The position numbers were made by a program, and so were the translations under genes. A stretch of DNA of 64,000 nt from Pseudomonas putida (GTDB lineage: Bacteria; Pseudomonadota; Gammaproteobacteria; Pseudomonadales; Pseudomonadaceae): positions 5,509,501-5,573,500 of the forward strand of contig NZ_CP018846.1 in the NCBI RefSeq assembly GCF_002025705.1, read 5' to 3'. Shown here one piece after another: positions 25,311 to 34,014 of this stretch (positions are counted from its first letter, which is position 1; every line of letters starts with the position of its first letter). Under the pieces are notes generated by a model. It did not search any database. It had not been told where the DNA came from and worked only from the letters and a program-made list of their open reading frames with translations.

Positions 25311-27674
25311 ATGAAGCGCAGCCTGACCTTGTTGGCCGTGGCCGTTGCCGTGGCCGCTGGCGCCGGTTACTGGTACGTGCACGGCAAGCTGCCACAGCGC
25401 GCGGGCGAGGTGGCCATTGCCGGGCTGCAGGCGCCGGTCAGCGTGCGCTACGACGCCCGTGGCGTGCCCCATCTGCAAGCCCAGAACGAAGCGGACCTGT
25501 ACCGCGCCCTGGGCTACGTGCATGCCCAGGACCGATTGTTCCAGATGGAGATCATGCGCCGCCTTGCCCGTGGCGAACTGGCCGAAATACTGGGCGAAAA
25601 GCTGCTGCCCACCGATACCCTGTTCCGCAGCCTGCGCATCCGTGAACAGGCCGCGCTGATGGCCCAGCGCCAGGACCACCAATCGCCCGCCTGGCAAGCC
25701 TTGCAGGCCTACCTTGAGGGCGTCAATGCCTGGCAGGCCAGCCACCCCAAACCGATGGAGTTCGACCTGATCGGCATCACGCCACGGCCGTTCACTGCCG
25801 AAGACACTCTGAGCATCGCTGGCTACCTGGCTTACAGTTTCGCTGCGGCCTTTCGCACCGAACCTGCGCTGACCTACATCCGCGACCAGCTGGGCCCGCA
25901 ATACCTGAAAATCTTCGACCTCGACTGGCAACCGCAGGGTGCCCTCGGCACGCCGCTGGCCGCTGCCGACTGGCAAAGCCTCGAAACCGTGGCCCGTGCC
26001 AGCCACGAAGCCCTGATCGACGCCGGCATCCCGCAGTTCGAAGGCAGCAATGCCTGGGCCGTTTCCGGCAGCCGCACTCGCAGCGGCAAACCCTTGCTGG
26101 CCGGTGACCCGCACATCAGTTTTGCCGTGCCTGCCGTCTGGTACGAGGCCGAGCTGTCGGCACCCGGCTTCAACCTGTATGGCTACTTCCAGGCGCTGAA
26201 CCCGTTCGCGATGCTGGGGCACAACCGTGATTTCGGCTGGAGCCTGACCATGTTCCAGAACGATGACGTCGACCTGATCGCAGAACAGACCAACCCTGCC
26301 AACGCCGACCAGGTGATGATCGACGGCCAGTGGCAGACACTGGAAAAAACCGTGCAGCAGATTGCGGTCAAAGGCGAGCAACCGGTCACTATCAACCTGC
26401 GCCGCTCAACCCACGGGCCAATCGTCAACGAAGTTCTCGGCACCACAGCCGGGCCCCGGCCGATTGCCATGTGGTGGGCGTTTCTCGAAACCGAGAACCC
26501 GATCCTCGAAGGGTTCTATCAGCTCAACCGCGCCGACACCCTGGGCAAGATGCGCGAAGCCGCTGCCAAGGTGCAGGCGCCTGGGCTGAATTTCGTCTGG
26601 GCCAACGCACGTGGCGATATTGGCTGGTGGGCGGCGGCGAAACTGCCGATTCGCCCCGACGGGGTAAACCCGGCGTTCATCCTCGACGGCGCCAGCCGCC
26701 AGGCCGACAAACCCGGTTTCTACCCCTTCAGCGTGAACCCGCAGCAGGAGAACCCGGCCAGCGGCTACATCGTCTCGGCCAACTACCAGCCACCGGCCGT
26801 GGTGCCGATACCCGGCTACTACAACCTCGCCGACCGCGGCCGCCAGCTTGATCGCCAGCTGGCCAACCCGGAAGTGAAATGGGACATGCAGAACAGCCAG
26901 GCGCTGCAGCTCGATACAGCCAGCGATTACGGCCCGCGTACCTTGGCGCCATTGTTGGCCACTCTGCGCCAGGCCGCGCAGGGTGACGAGGAGAAGGAAC
27001 TGGTCGAGCAGCTTGCAGCCTGGCGCGGCGACTACCCACTGGACTCCACCAGCGCCACGCTGTTCAACCAGTTCCTCTACGAGCTGGCGTTCGCGGCCCT
27101 GCATGACGAGTTGGGCGATACCTGGTTCCCGATACTGATCAGCACCCGCGCCATCGACGCCGCCCTGCCACGCCTGGCAGCGGATGCCGATTCGCCCTGG
27201 TGGAATACCCGCGGTGGCAACCAGCGTACCGACCGTACCGCCGTCGTGCGCACGGCTTGGCAGAAGAGCCTGAAACACCTGCGCGACACCATGGGCAGCG
27301 ACCCGGCCAGCTGGCAGTGGGGCAAGGCTCATACCCTGACCCACAACCACCCGCTTGGGGTTAAAAAGCCGCTGAACCTGGTGTTCAACGTTGGGCCATT
27401 CGCCGCGCCCGGGACCCATGAAGTACCGAACAACCTCTCGGCAAAGATCGGCCCGGCGCCATGGCCGGTGACCTATGGGCCATCAACCCGGCGCCTGATC
27501 GACTTTGCCGATGCCGGGCAGGCACTGACCAGCAACCCGGTCGGGCAGAGCGGCGTGCCGTTCGACCAGCATTTTTCGGATCAGGCCGAGGGGTATGTCG
27601 ACGGTAAGTACCAGCGGGCACAGATGGGAGTGATTCCGGCGCAGAGCACTTTGAGATTGGTGCCTGGCGGATGA
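25311..27674 (+). CDS. Penicillin-acylase-family N-terminal-nucleophile hydrolase
   Basis: A 787-residue secreted precursor with an N-terminal hydrophobic signal (residues 5-22). The alpha chain is followed by the self-cleavage site: Ser246 in FEGSNAWAVSG becomes the N-terminal nucleophile of the beta chain. HGPIVNE and the NP/NH motif HNRDFGWSLTMFQNDDVDL are also typical. The family includes the AHL acylases QuiP, PvdQ and HacB, as well as beta-lactam acylases. Substrate choice cannot be read from the sequence. A perfect AAGGAGTCCCG precedes the ATG. Confidence 0.9.
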   Translation: MKRSLTLLAVAVAVAAGAGYWYVHGKLPQRAGEVAIAGLQAPVSVRYDARGVPHLQAQNEADLYRALGYVHAQDRLFQMEIMRRLARGELAEILGEKLLPTDTLFRSLRIREQAALMAQRQDHQSPAWQALQAYLEGVNAWQASHPKPMEFDLIGITPRPFTAEDTLSIAGYLAYSFAAAFRTEPALTYIRDQLGPQYLKIFDLDWQPQGALGTPLAAADWQSLETVARASHEALIDAGIPQFEGSNAWAVSGSRTRSGKPLLAGDPHISFAVPAVWYEAELSAPGFNLYGYFQALNPFAMLGHNRDFGWSLTMFQNDDVDLIAEQTNPANADQVMIDGQWQTLEKTVQQIAVKGEQPVTINLRRSTHGPIVNEVLGTTAGPRPIAMWWAFLETENPILEGFYQLNRADTLGKMREAAAKVQAPGLNFVWANARGDIGWWAAAKLPIRPDGVNPAFILDGASRQADKPGFYPFSVNPQQENPASGYIVSANYQPPAVVPIPGYYNLADRGRQLDRQLANPEVKWDMQNSQALQLDTASDYGPRTLAPLLATLRQAAQGDEEKELVEQLAAWRGDYPLDSTSATLFNQFLYELAFAALHDELGDTWFPILISTRAIDAALPRLAADADSPWWNTRGGNQRTDRTAVVRTAWQKSLKHLRDTMGSDPASWQWGKAHTLTHNHPLGVKKPLNLVFNVGPFAAPGTHEVPNNLSAKIGPAPWPVTYGPSTRRLIDFADAGQALTSNPVGQSGVPFDQHFSDQAEGYVDGKYQRAQMGVIPAQSTLRLVPGG

Positions 27675-27679
27675 GCACT

Positions 27680-27768
27680 GGGGCTGCTTTGCAGCCCATT
27701 CGCGACACGAAGCCGCTCCTACGGAGATGCGCGCTACCTTGTGTCGCGATGGGCCGCACAGCGTCCCC
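27680..27768. repeat. Partly decayed REP pair
   Basis: The left arm (GGGGCTGCTTTGCAGCCC then TTCGCGACACGAAGCCGCTC) is intact. The right arm keeps CTTGTGTCGCGATGGGCCGC but has lost the GTAGGAGCGG core. It lies between the acylase and hydrolase genes on the same strand. Confidence 0.75.
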
Positions 27769-27807
27769 AACGATTATAAATACCCTACAAACTCCGAGAC
27801 CCTTTCA

Positions 27808-28626
27808 ATGCAAAAGCACTTCATCGAAATCGACGGCGCACGGATGAGCTATGTCGACCAGGGCCAGGGCTTCCCGGTGCTGCTCGGCCACAGCTACCTC
27901 TGGTCGGCCGAGATGTGGCGGCCACAGATCGAAGCCCTGTCACAGCACTTCCGTGTCATCGTCCCCGAACTCTGGGGCCATGGCGATTCCGATGCCCCGC
28001 CCGCCACCACCACCGACATGGGTGCCCTGGCCCGTCAGCATCTGGCGCTGCTGGACGCTCTGGATATCGCCAAATGCCATCTGGTCGGCCTGTCGGTCGG
28101 CGGCATGTGGGGTGCGCAGCTGGCCATCGAACACCCTGAGCGGGTAGACCGCCTGGTACTGATGGACACCTACCTCGGCGCCGAACCAGAGGCGACCCGG
28201 CTGAAATACTTCGGTTTGCTGGATGCGGCGAGTGCTGCGGGGCTGTTCCCGGAGCCACTGCTGGATGTCGTCGTGCCGATCTTCTTCCATGCCGGTGGAC
28301 AGACGGTACCCGAGGTGCGCGACGGCTTCCGGGCGGCGTTGAAGGCAAGCAGTGCCGAGGTGATTCGCGACAGCCTCGACCCGATGGGGCGGGTGATCTT
28401 CGGGCGGCCCGACCTGTTGGGACGGCTGGGTGAGCTGGAGGGCGACAAGACCATTGTGGTATGTGGTGATCAGGACATTCCGCGGCCGCCTGAAGAGTCC
28501 AACGAAATGGCGCGGATCATTGGCTGCCTGGCCGCGCAGATTCCGTTTGCGGGGCATATCTCCAGCCTGGAGAACCCCAAGGTGGTCAATGAGTTCTTGT
28601 TGAACTGGCTACCTGGCAAGGCTTGA
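27808..28626 (+). CDS. Alpha/beta-fold hydrolase
   Basis: A 272-residue alpha/beta hydrolase with the family pattern: oxyanion loop LLGHSYLWSAEMW, ELWGHGDSDAPP, nucleophile elbow VGLSVGGMWG, an acid in GDQDIPRPPEE and the late histidine in FAGHISSLENP. It resembles 3-oxoadipate enol-lactonase and esterase relatives. The ATG at 27808 starts MQKHFIEIDGARMSYVDQG, the normal first strand; the longer frame upstream crosses REP DNA. The substrate is unknown. Confidence 0.88.
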   Translation: MQKHFIEIDGARMSYVDQGQGFPVLLGHSYLWSAEMWRPQIEALSQHFRVIVPELWGHGDSDAPPATTTDMGALARQHLALLDALDIAKCHLVGLSVGGMWGAQLAIEHPERVDRLVLMDTYLGAEPEATRLKYFGLLDAASAAGLFPEPLLDVVVPIFFHAGGQTVPEVRDGFRAALKASSAEVIRDSLDPMGRVIFGRPDLLGRLGELEGDKTIVVCGDQDIPRPPEESNEMARIIGCLAAQIPFAGHISSLENPKVVNEFLLNWLPGKA

Positions 28627-28632
28627 GTTTGC

Positions 28633-28810
28633 TGGGGCTGCTTTGCAGCCCTTTCGCGACACGAGGCCGCTCCTACAGGGATTCACGCTACCTGTACGTC
28701 GCAATGGCCCGCACAGGGAAGCGCGCTAACTGCATGTCGCGATGGGCAGACAGTGATGCGCGCTACCTGTAGGAGCGGCCTTGTGTCGCGATGGGCCGCG
28801 CAGCGGCCCC
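28633..28810. repeat. Compound REP cluster
   Basis: At least three degenerate REP half-units lie in about 180 nt: a left arm at 28633-28680, remnants around 28700-28745 (TGCATGTCGCGATGGGC) and an intact right arm at 28767-28810 (CTGTAGGAGCGGCCTTGTGT ...). The repeated GCGCTACCTGTA phrase suggests tandem duplication followed by decay. Confidence 0.75.
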
Positions 28811-28820
28811 ACTTACGCAG

Positions 28821-29693
28821 TCAACCCTGCCACTTGCCGCCTTCGACGATCACGCTCTCCGGTTTGGTGTCATCGCTCAGCTCCTTGCGCACATACTGGT
28901 CATACAGCTTCAGCAGAAACTTCTCCTCCCCCAGTTTGGCCAGCTCGGCATTCACCCAGTCCCGCAGTTCGGTATTGCCCTTCTTCACCGCCGGTGCGAT
29001 CGGCGCTTCCTCACCCAGCAACTGCGGCAACACGCGGTACCCAGGGTTCTGCTTGGCCCAGCTGAACAGGATCAGGTTGTCCTGGGCATAGGCGTCGCCA
29101 CGGCCATTGGCCAGCGCTTGCAACGACTCGCTGTTCTTCTCGAACTTGAGCAGTTTCCAGTCCGGGTGGTGCTTGGTCAGCCAGATGTCGGCCGTGGTAC
29201 CGGTGGTAACGATGGTGGTCTTGTCTGCAAGGTCATCAAGCTTCTGCACCGGGCTGCCGTCGGCAACGATGGCCTGCACGGCCACGCGCAAATTGGGGTT
29301 GGTGAAGTCCACCGCTTCTTTGCGCTCCGGGGTCACGGTCATGTTAGCGAGGATCAGGTCGACCTTGTCGCTTTGCAGGAACGGAATACGGCTGGCCGGC
29401 TCGACGGCGACGAACTCCACCTTGTTCTCGTCGCCCAGCAGGTCCTTGGCCAAGCGCCGACCAATATCGGTGTCGAAGCCGACGTAGCGGCCGCTGGCGT
29501 CGACGAAACCGAACGGCGGCTTGTCGGTGAACACGCCAACGATGAGCTTGTCGCGAGCCTTGATGGTTTCCAGGTAGCTGGTGGCTGGCGAGGCAGCGGC
29601 CGGTTTGGGCGGTTCCTCGGCCTTGTTGCAGCCGGCAAGCAGGGCCAGGCCGAACAAGGGCGCCAGCAGTTTGGTAAGCGGGGCAGTTTTCAT
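28821..29693 (-). CDS. Amino-acid-type ABC transporter substrate-binding lipoprotein
   Basis: A 290-residue binding protein with a lipobox at residues 18-22 (LLAGC), so probably membrane-anchored. SBP_bac_3 motifs follow: RDKLIVGVFTDKPPFGFVD, GRYVGFDTDIGRRLAKDLLG, FLQSDKVDLILANMTVTPERK and the late AYAQDNLILF. It is the last gene of a four-gene operon with an ATPase and two permeases, overlapping the ATPase by 4 nt. Neighbouring sulfur genes make cystine or another sulfur amino acid plausible, but this is inference. Confidence 0.92.
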   Translation of the reverse strand: MKTAPLTKLLAPLFGLALLAGCNKAEEPPKPAAASPATSYLETIKARDKLIVGVFTDKPPFGFVDASGRYVGFDTDIGRRLAKDLLGDENKVEFVAVEPASRIPFLQSDKVDLILANMTVTPERKEAVDFTNPNLRVAVQAIVADGSPVQKLDDLADKTTIVTTGTTADIWLTKHHPDWKLLKFEKNSESLQALANGRGDAYAQDNLILFSWAKQNPGYRVLPQLLGEEAPIAPAVKKGNTELRDWVNAELAKLGEEKFLLKLYDQYVRKELSDDTKPESVIVEGGKWQG

Positions 29694-30463
29694 GACAGTT
29701 CCTTTTGTGTTGTCTTCGGCAGGCTTTCGACAAAGGAGAATTTGTCCAGGAACTGCTGCGCGCGTGCGGTCCGCGGTTGGCTGAAGAAGCTCTCGGGGTC
29801 GCTCTGTTCAAGGATCCTGCCGGCCTCCATGAACACGATACGGTCGGCCACCGCGCGGGCGAAGGCCATTTCGTGGGTAACGATGAGCAAGGTCATGCCG
29901 TCGCGGGCCAGGCCCTGGATCACTTGCAGCACCTCCTTGACCATTTCCGGGTCGAGTGCTGCGGTGACTTCGTCGAACAGCATCACCTGCGGGTTCATGC
30001 ACAGCGAGCGGACGATGGCGATGCGCTGCTGCTGGCCACCGGACAACTGCCGCGGGTAGGCGTCGCGCTTGTCCAGCAGGCCGACCCGAGCCAGCAGCGC
30101 TTCGGCCTGTGCCTGGGCTTCGGCCCGTTCGCGCTTTTGCACCTTGAGCGGCCCGAGCAGCAGGTTGTCCATTACGCTCATGTGGCCAAACAGGTGATAG
30201 CTCTGGAACACCATGCCCACCCGCTGGCGCACCCGGCGCCAGTCGGTATCGGCCCTCAGCAGCTCTTCGCCCGCCAGGCGCAGGTGCCCGCTGTGCGCCT
30301 CTTCCAGGCCATTGAGGCAGCGCAGCAAGGTGCTCTTGCCGCAGCCACTTGGGCCAAGGATCACCACCACCTCGCCGGAGCGGACCTTGAGGTCGACGTT
30401 ATCCAGCACCTGGTGTGCGCCGAAGTACTTGTTGAAACCTTGGAATTCGATCAGTGCGGTCAT
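29690..30463 (-). CDS. Polar amino acid ABC transporter ATPase
   Basis: A 257-residue ATPase of the GlnQ/HisP type. Walker A is GPSGCGKST, the Q-loop is VFQSYHLFGHM, the ABC signature is LSGGQQQR, and Walker B is VMLFDEVTAALDPE, with the switch histidine in IVTHEMAFAR. The start and stop overlap neighbouring genes by 4 nt (ATGA), so translation is coupled through the operon. Confidence 0.95.
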   Translation of the reverse strand: MTALIEFQGFNKYFGAHQVLDNVDLKVRSGEVVVILGPSGCGKSTLLRCLNGLEEAHSGHLRLAGEELLRADTDWRRVRQRVGMVFQSYHLFGHMSVMDNLLLGPLKVQKRERAEAQAQAEALLARVGLLDKRDAYPRQLSGGQQQRIAIVRSLCMNPQVMLFDEVTAALDPEMVKEVLQVIQGLARDGMTLLIVTHEMAFARAVADRIVFMEAGRILEQSDPESFFSQPRTARAQQFLDKFSFVESLPKTTQKELS

Positions 30464-31119
30464 GTGTGAGCCCAGCGGCGCTCCAGCACGCGCGAGGCGG
30501 CGGACAGCGGATAGCAGACGATGAAGAAGAACAGGAACAGCACGGCGTAGATCAGCAGCGACTCGTAGGTGCGCTCGATGATCTGCTGGCCGGCCTTGAT
30601 CACTTCGACCACGCCGATCAGCACCGCCAGTGAACTGGTCTTGATGATCCGCGTGTAGATGTTGATGGTCGGTGGCGTCATGCGCTTGAGCGCCTGGGGC
30701 AACAACACGTAGCCGTACAGCTGGCCGGCGGACAGGCCGATCGACAGCCCCGCCTCACGTTGCCCGCGTGGCAACGATTGCAATGCTCCACGCACCACTT
30801 CGCCCACTTCGCTGGCACCCCACAGGCCCAGCACCAGCACCGCGCACCAGAAGCTGGGAATGCTCAGGGCAAAGAAGATCGGCAAGCCGAAAAACACCAG
30901 GTACAGCCAGACCAGCACGGGGATCGCGCGAAACAACTCCAGGTACACCTGCAGGGCGATGTTCAGCAACCGGTTGCCAAGCGTCGCGAGCGTGCCATAC
31001 AGCACGCCACCGAGCGTTGCGAAGACAATCCCCAGTGCCGAGATGGCCAGTGTCTGCACCGCGCCCTTGGCCAGCAGCGGCAATGACGTCAGCAGCAGTT
31101 CAGTGACCGAACTGGCCAT
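30460..31119 (-). CDS. Polar amino acid ABC transporter permease 2
   Basis: A 219-residue HisM/GlnP-type permease with about five membrane helices and the EAA loop (EVVRGALQSLPRGQREAGLSIGLS). The ATG at 31119 (MASSVTELLLTS) has a strong GGAAAGGAGG site. The alternative upstream start reads through a cysteine/arginine-rich stretch that is only the other frame of the preceding gene. It overlaps the upstream permease by 20 nt and the ATPase by 4 nt. Confidence 0.93.
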   Translation of the reverse strand: MASSVTELLLTSLPLLAKGAVQTLAISALGIVFATLGGVLYGTLATLGNRLLNIALQVYLELFRAIPVLVWLYLVFFGLPIFFALSIPSFWCAVLVLGLWGASEVGEVVRGALQSLPRGQREAGLSIGLSAGQLYGYVLLPQALKRMTPPTINIYTRIIKTSSLAVLIGVVEVIKAGQQIIERTYESLLIYAVLFLFFFIVCYPLSAASRVLERRWAHT

Positions 31120-31765
31120 GTTGCAGCCTCCTTTCCAAGTAACGCAGCAGCAGCGACAGCGGCAGGAACAGCAGCACACACAGCAACGTCAGCACCGCGA
31201 GCATCTCGTAGGTCTTGTAGTACAGGGCGATGTAGTTCTTGGTGGTGTAGAGGATTTCAGGCACCGCCACGGCCGAGACCACGGTGGTTTCCTTGAGCAG
31301 GAAGACGAAGTTGGCGAACAGTGCCGGCAGGCTGAGGATGCCGGCCTGGGGCAGGATCACATGGCGCAGCAGCTGGCCCTCCGACAGCCCGATGGAGCGC
31401 CCCGACTCCAGCTGCGCACGCGGTACGGCATCGACACCGGCGCGCAGCACCTCGGTGAGGTAGGCACCGCCCATGAAGGTCATGGTGATGATTGCCGCAG
31501 CAAAACCGGAAATCTTCAGGCCCACGCTGGGCAAGGCGAAATAGACGAAGAACAGCTGGATCAGCAGGGGGGTGTTGCGCGCCAGCTCCACATAACCTTT
31601 GACCAGGTGCCGCAGGTAAGGCGTGCGCAGCACCAGAATGGTGGCATTGAGCAGCGCCACCAACAGCGAGGTGGCGATGGCGATCAGGCCAACCTGCAAG
31701 GTCACGCCGACAGCCTTGAAGAATGCTGGCAATGTGCTGAGAATGAACGGGATGTCGAAGGTCAT
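31100..31765 (-). CDS. Polar amino acid ABC transporter permease 1
   Basis: A 221-residue permease of the same HisM/GlnP type, with the EAA loop EVLRAGVDAVPRAQLESGRSIGLSEG. It is the first gene of the operon. GAGG lies 8 nt before the ATG. Together with the second permease it should form the heterodimeric membrane channel. Upstream DNA (31840-31885) is very AT-rich, as at the other sulfur genes here. Confidence 0.93.
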   Translation of the reverse strand: MTFDIPFILSTLPAFFKAVGVTLQVGLIAIATSLLVALLNATILVLRTPYLRHLVKGYVELARNTPLLIQLFFVYFALPSVGLKISGFAAAIITMTFMGGAYLTEVLRAGVDAVPRAQLESGRSIGLSEGQLLRHVILPQAGILSLPALFANFVFLLKETTVVSAVAVPEILYTTKNYIALYYKTYEMLAVLTLLCVLLFLPLSLLLRYLERRLQHGQFGH

Positions 31766-31839
31766 GGATGTTGCCTCGACACCCGATTTACAGAGTGCGA
31801 CATGGGAAAGTCTGAACGATGCGCCAAGCGCGGTGAGTA

Positions 31840-31905
31840 GACTCTAATGGTATAAAAAACTTTTTATAAATACCTTTATTGCATATTGATATCACTGACC
31901 GGGCT
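31840..31905. promoter_or_regulatory. AT-rich divergent control region
   Basis: A run rich in A and T (GGTATAAAAAACTTTTTATA then AATACC) contains a dyad GGTAT...ATACC. It sits between the minus-strand transporter operon and the plus-strand small ORF. CysB sites are AT-rich and this region lies among sulfur genes, so CysB control is a reasonable guess, not a demonstration. Confidence 0.4.
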
Positions 31906-31985
31906 ATCGAAACTTTCCTCCCACAAACCTCTCAAACAGCTTCAGACCGTGACTTGCAAGGCCATCACCCACAAGGACGATAACG

Positions 31986-32075
31986 ATGAATAGCCCCTGC
32001 TCACCTGATTCGAACGAACAACTGCTGTGGCTGCTGGCGCTGCGCCGGGCCTTGGGTGGGGCTGGGTCCGCGTGA
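31986..32075 (+). CDS. Candidate 29-residue small protein or leader peptide
   Basis: An ATG 8 nt after AAGGA (31973-31977) opens a 29-codon frame, MNSPCSPDSNEQLLWLLALR then RALGGAGSA. It ends at TGA 32075 and is followed 35 nt later by a strong hairpin with a T-run. The result looks like a small independent transcription unit in an otherwise gene-free 392-nt gap. The middle (LLWLLALRRAL) could form an amphipathic helix. It may instead be a control RNA. I do not recognise a family. Confidence 0.45.
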   Translation: MNSPCSPDSNEQLLWLLALRRALGGAGSA

Positions 32076-32109
32076 GCCTGTACCGGCCCTTCCCCGCTAG
32101 CCACAAACA

Positions 32110-32139
32110 AGAACGCCGACGCAAAAGCGTCGGCGTTTT
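32110..32139. terminator. Bidirectional terminator after metQ-like gene and small ORF
   Basis: A ten-base-pair stem (AACGCCGACGC-AAAA-GCGTCGGCGTT) ends in TTTT on the plus strand and TTCTT on the minus strand. It lies between the convergent small ORF and the MetQ-like gene. Confidence 0.88.
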
Positions 32140-32157
32140 CACATCTCAACGAACGAA

Positions 32158-32943
32158 TCAGAACGCAGGCAGTACCGCACCCTGGTACTTTTTGGCGATG
32201 AATTCCTTCACCTCAGGGCTGGTCAGCGCCTTGGCCAGTTTCTGGATGGCCTCGCTGTTCTTGTTGTCCGGGCGGGCTACCAGGAAGTTCACGTACGGCG
32301 AATCGCTGCCCTCGATCACCAGCGCATCCTTGGCCGGGTTGAGGCCGGCTTCCAGGGCGTAGTTGGTGTTGATCATGTCGAGGTCGACCTGGTCCAGCAC
32401 GCGCGGCAGCATGGCCGACTCAAGCTCGCGGAACTTCAGCTTTTTCGGGTTCTCGGCGATGTCTTTCGGGGTCGCCAGGGCGTTCTTCGGATCTTTCAGT
32501 GTGATCAGGCCAGCCTTCTGCAGCAGCAGCAGGGCGCGACCGCTGTTGCTGCCTTCGTTGGGAATGGCAACGCTGGCGCCTTCTTTCAGCTCGCTCAGGC
32601 TCTTGACCTTCTTCGAGTAGCCACCGAACGGCTCGACATGAACGCCGACCACGGTTTCCAGGTGGGTACCCTTGCCTTCGTTGAAGTTCTGCAGGTACGG
32701 CAGGGTCTGGAAGTAGTTGGCGTCGAGGCGCTTCTGGTCAACCTGCACGTTCGGCTGCACGTAGTCGGTGAACACCTTGATCTGCAGGTCCACACCTTCC
32801 TTGGCCAAGGTCGGCTTGATCAGTTCAAGGATCTCGGCGTGCGGCACCGGGGTCGCGGCAACGACCAGTTTCTCGGCGGCGGATGCCAGGCCAGCGAACG
32901 ACAGGGCGGCGGCCAGGGCAGTGGTCAGCAAGGTCTTCTTCAT
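32158..32943 (-). CDS. MetQ/NlpA-family binding protein
   Basis: A 261-residue periplasmic binding protein of the MetQ (D/L-methionine) family. The signal peptide (1-22, ASA end) has no lipobox cysteine, unlike classical MetQ. Mature motifs are VVAATPVPHAEIL, DYVQPNVQVDQKRLDANYFQ, HVEPFGGYSKKV and NEGSNSGRALLLLQKAGLI. The ATG at 32943 follows AAGGA. No metN/metI genes are adjacent, so it must share a transporter encoded elsewhere or serve another sulfur compound. Confidence 0.9.
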   Translation of the reverse strand: MKKTLLTTALAAALSFAGLASAAEKLVVAATPVPHAEILELIKPTLAKEGVDLQIKVFTDYVQPNVQVDQKRLDANYFQTLPYLQNFNEGKGTHLETVVGVHVEPFGGYSKKVKSLSELKEGASVAIPNEGSNSGRALLLLQKAGLITLKDPKNALATPKDIAENPKKLKFRELESAMLPRVLDQVDLDMINTNYALEAGLNPAKDALVIEGSDSPYVNFLVARPDNKNSEAIQKLAKALTSPEVKEFIAKKYQGAVLPAF

Positions 32944-33118
32944 GGTGTTCCTTATTGTGGATCTGGGCCATCGCGGATGGCGAAGTCGGGTGCCCAACCG
33001 TTTCACCGGCGGGCGTGAGGCGGAAGATACCGAGATTTTTTATTCCGTAACAATATCTTTTAATTAGCTGCTTATTCCAAAAACAAACTGCCATCATCCA
33101 GTTTGCTTATTAGCTCGT

Positions 33119-33949
33119 CTAGCCCGCGGGGTTCGGCAGGTCGAGGTCTTCTGGCAGCAGCTCGTCTGCGTCGTTCACCAACAAGGCGAAGTGGATCACG
33201 TTCTCCAGTTCACGGGTGTTGCCCGGCCAGGCGTGCGCTTCCAGCACTTGCTGCGCGGCCTCGCTGATCAACGCCAGCGGGCGCTGCAGGCGCACGCTGT
33301 AGATGCCCACGAAATACTCGGCCAAAGGCAGAATATCGCCTGGCCGCTCGCGCAATGGCGGCAGTTCCAGCGCGCCCTCGCGCAGGTACTGGTACAGGCG
33401 TTCATTGAAGCGCCCGGCCTTCACCACCCGCGCCAGGTCTATGCTGGTCGCGGCCACCAGGCGTACATCCACCGGTTGCGGTTGCTGCGCACCGACACGG
33501 GTGACCTCGCGGTTTTCCAGAGCCGCCAGCAATTTGCCCTGGATCGCCAACGGCAAGTCGGCGATCTCGTCCAGGTACAAGGTGCCGCCATTGGCCGAAC
33601 CGAACCAGCCCGCGCGGCTGCTGGCAGTGCCGCCCTGGCTGCCGGCGCTGTAACCGAACAGTTCGGCGTCGGCATAGGTCGGGCTGATGGCGGCACAGTT
33701 GACCGAGACGAACAGGCCAGGGCGGTCGCTGGCCCGGTGGATCTGCCGTGCCAGCAATTCCTTGCCGGTACCGGTCTCGCCGCGGATCAGCACCGGTACC
33801 GGTTGCGGCGCCAACTGCTCCAGGGCCTGGCGCAACTGCTGCGAGCGCGGGTCGATGAACACCAGCGCCTTGGCACGGATGCTCAGGGGGCTCTTGTCCA
33901 GTTCAGGGAAGGTCAGCAGCGGCTGGCCGAACGGGTTTTGAAAAGTCAT
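33119..33949 (-). CDS. Minimal sigma-54-type AAA+ protein lacking GAFTGA and DNA-binding domain
   Basis: A 276-residue protein made almost only of the AAA+ domain of bacterial enhancer-binding proteins. Walker A (RGETGTGKE, 56-64), Walker B (GGTLYLDEIADLP) and the LRERPGDILPLAEYF and WPGNTRELEN motifs are intact. The sigma-54 contact loop, normally GAFTGA, is replaced by GYSAGSQGGTAS (about 99-110). There is no N-terminal sensor domain, and the protein ends about where a Fis-type helix-turn-helix should begin. SfnR-like regulators of sulfone use are the nearest known type. It precedes no obvious sigma-54 promoter. Confidence 0.8.
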   Translation of the reverse strand: MTFQNPFGQPLLTFPELDKSPLSIRAKALVFIDPRSQQLRQALEQLAPQPVPVLIRGETGTGKELLARQIHRASDRPGLFVSVNCAAISPTYADAELFGYSAGSQGGTASSRAGWFGSANGGTLYLDEIADLPLAIQGKLLAALENREVTRVGAQQPQPVDVRLVAATSIDLARVVKAGRFNERLYQYLREGALELPPLRERPGDILPLAEYFVGIYSVRLQRPLALISEAAQQVLEAHAWPGNTRELENVIHFALLVNDADELLPEDLDLPNPAG

Positions 33950-34014
33950 GACAAACTCCCGCCCCAGGCCATGGGTGGCCGGGCGTCAGGCAAACGGTGA
34001 ACGGTCGGGGTCGA

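Noticed and set aside
25224..26381. Long minus-strand extension of the acetyltransferase frame
   Set aside because: It runs antisense through the acylase gene; the true start at 25223 has a strong ribosome binding site and the family N-terminus.
31100..31179. Cysteine/arginine-rich N-terminal extension of the permease at 30460
   Set aside because: It is the shifted frame of the preceding permease's 3' end; the ATG at 31119 has GGAAAGGAGG and the normal family start.
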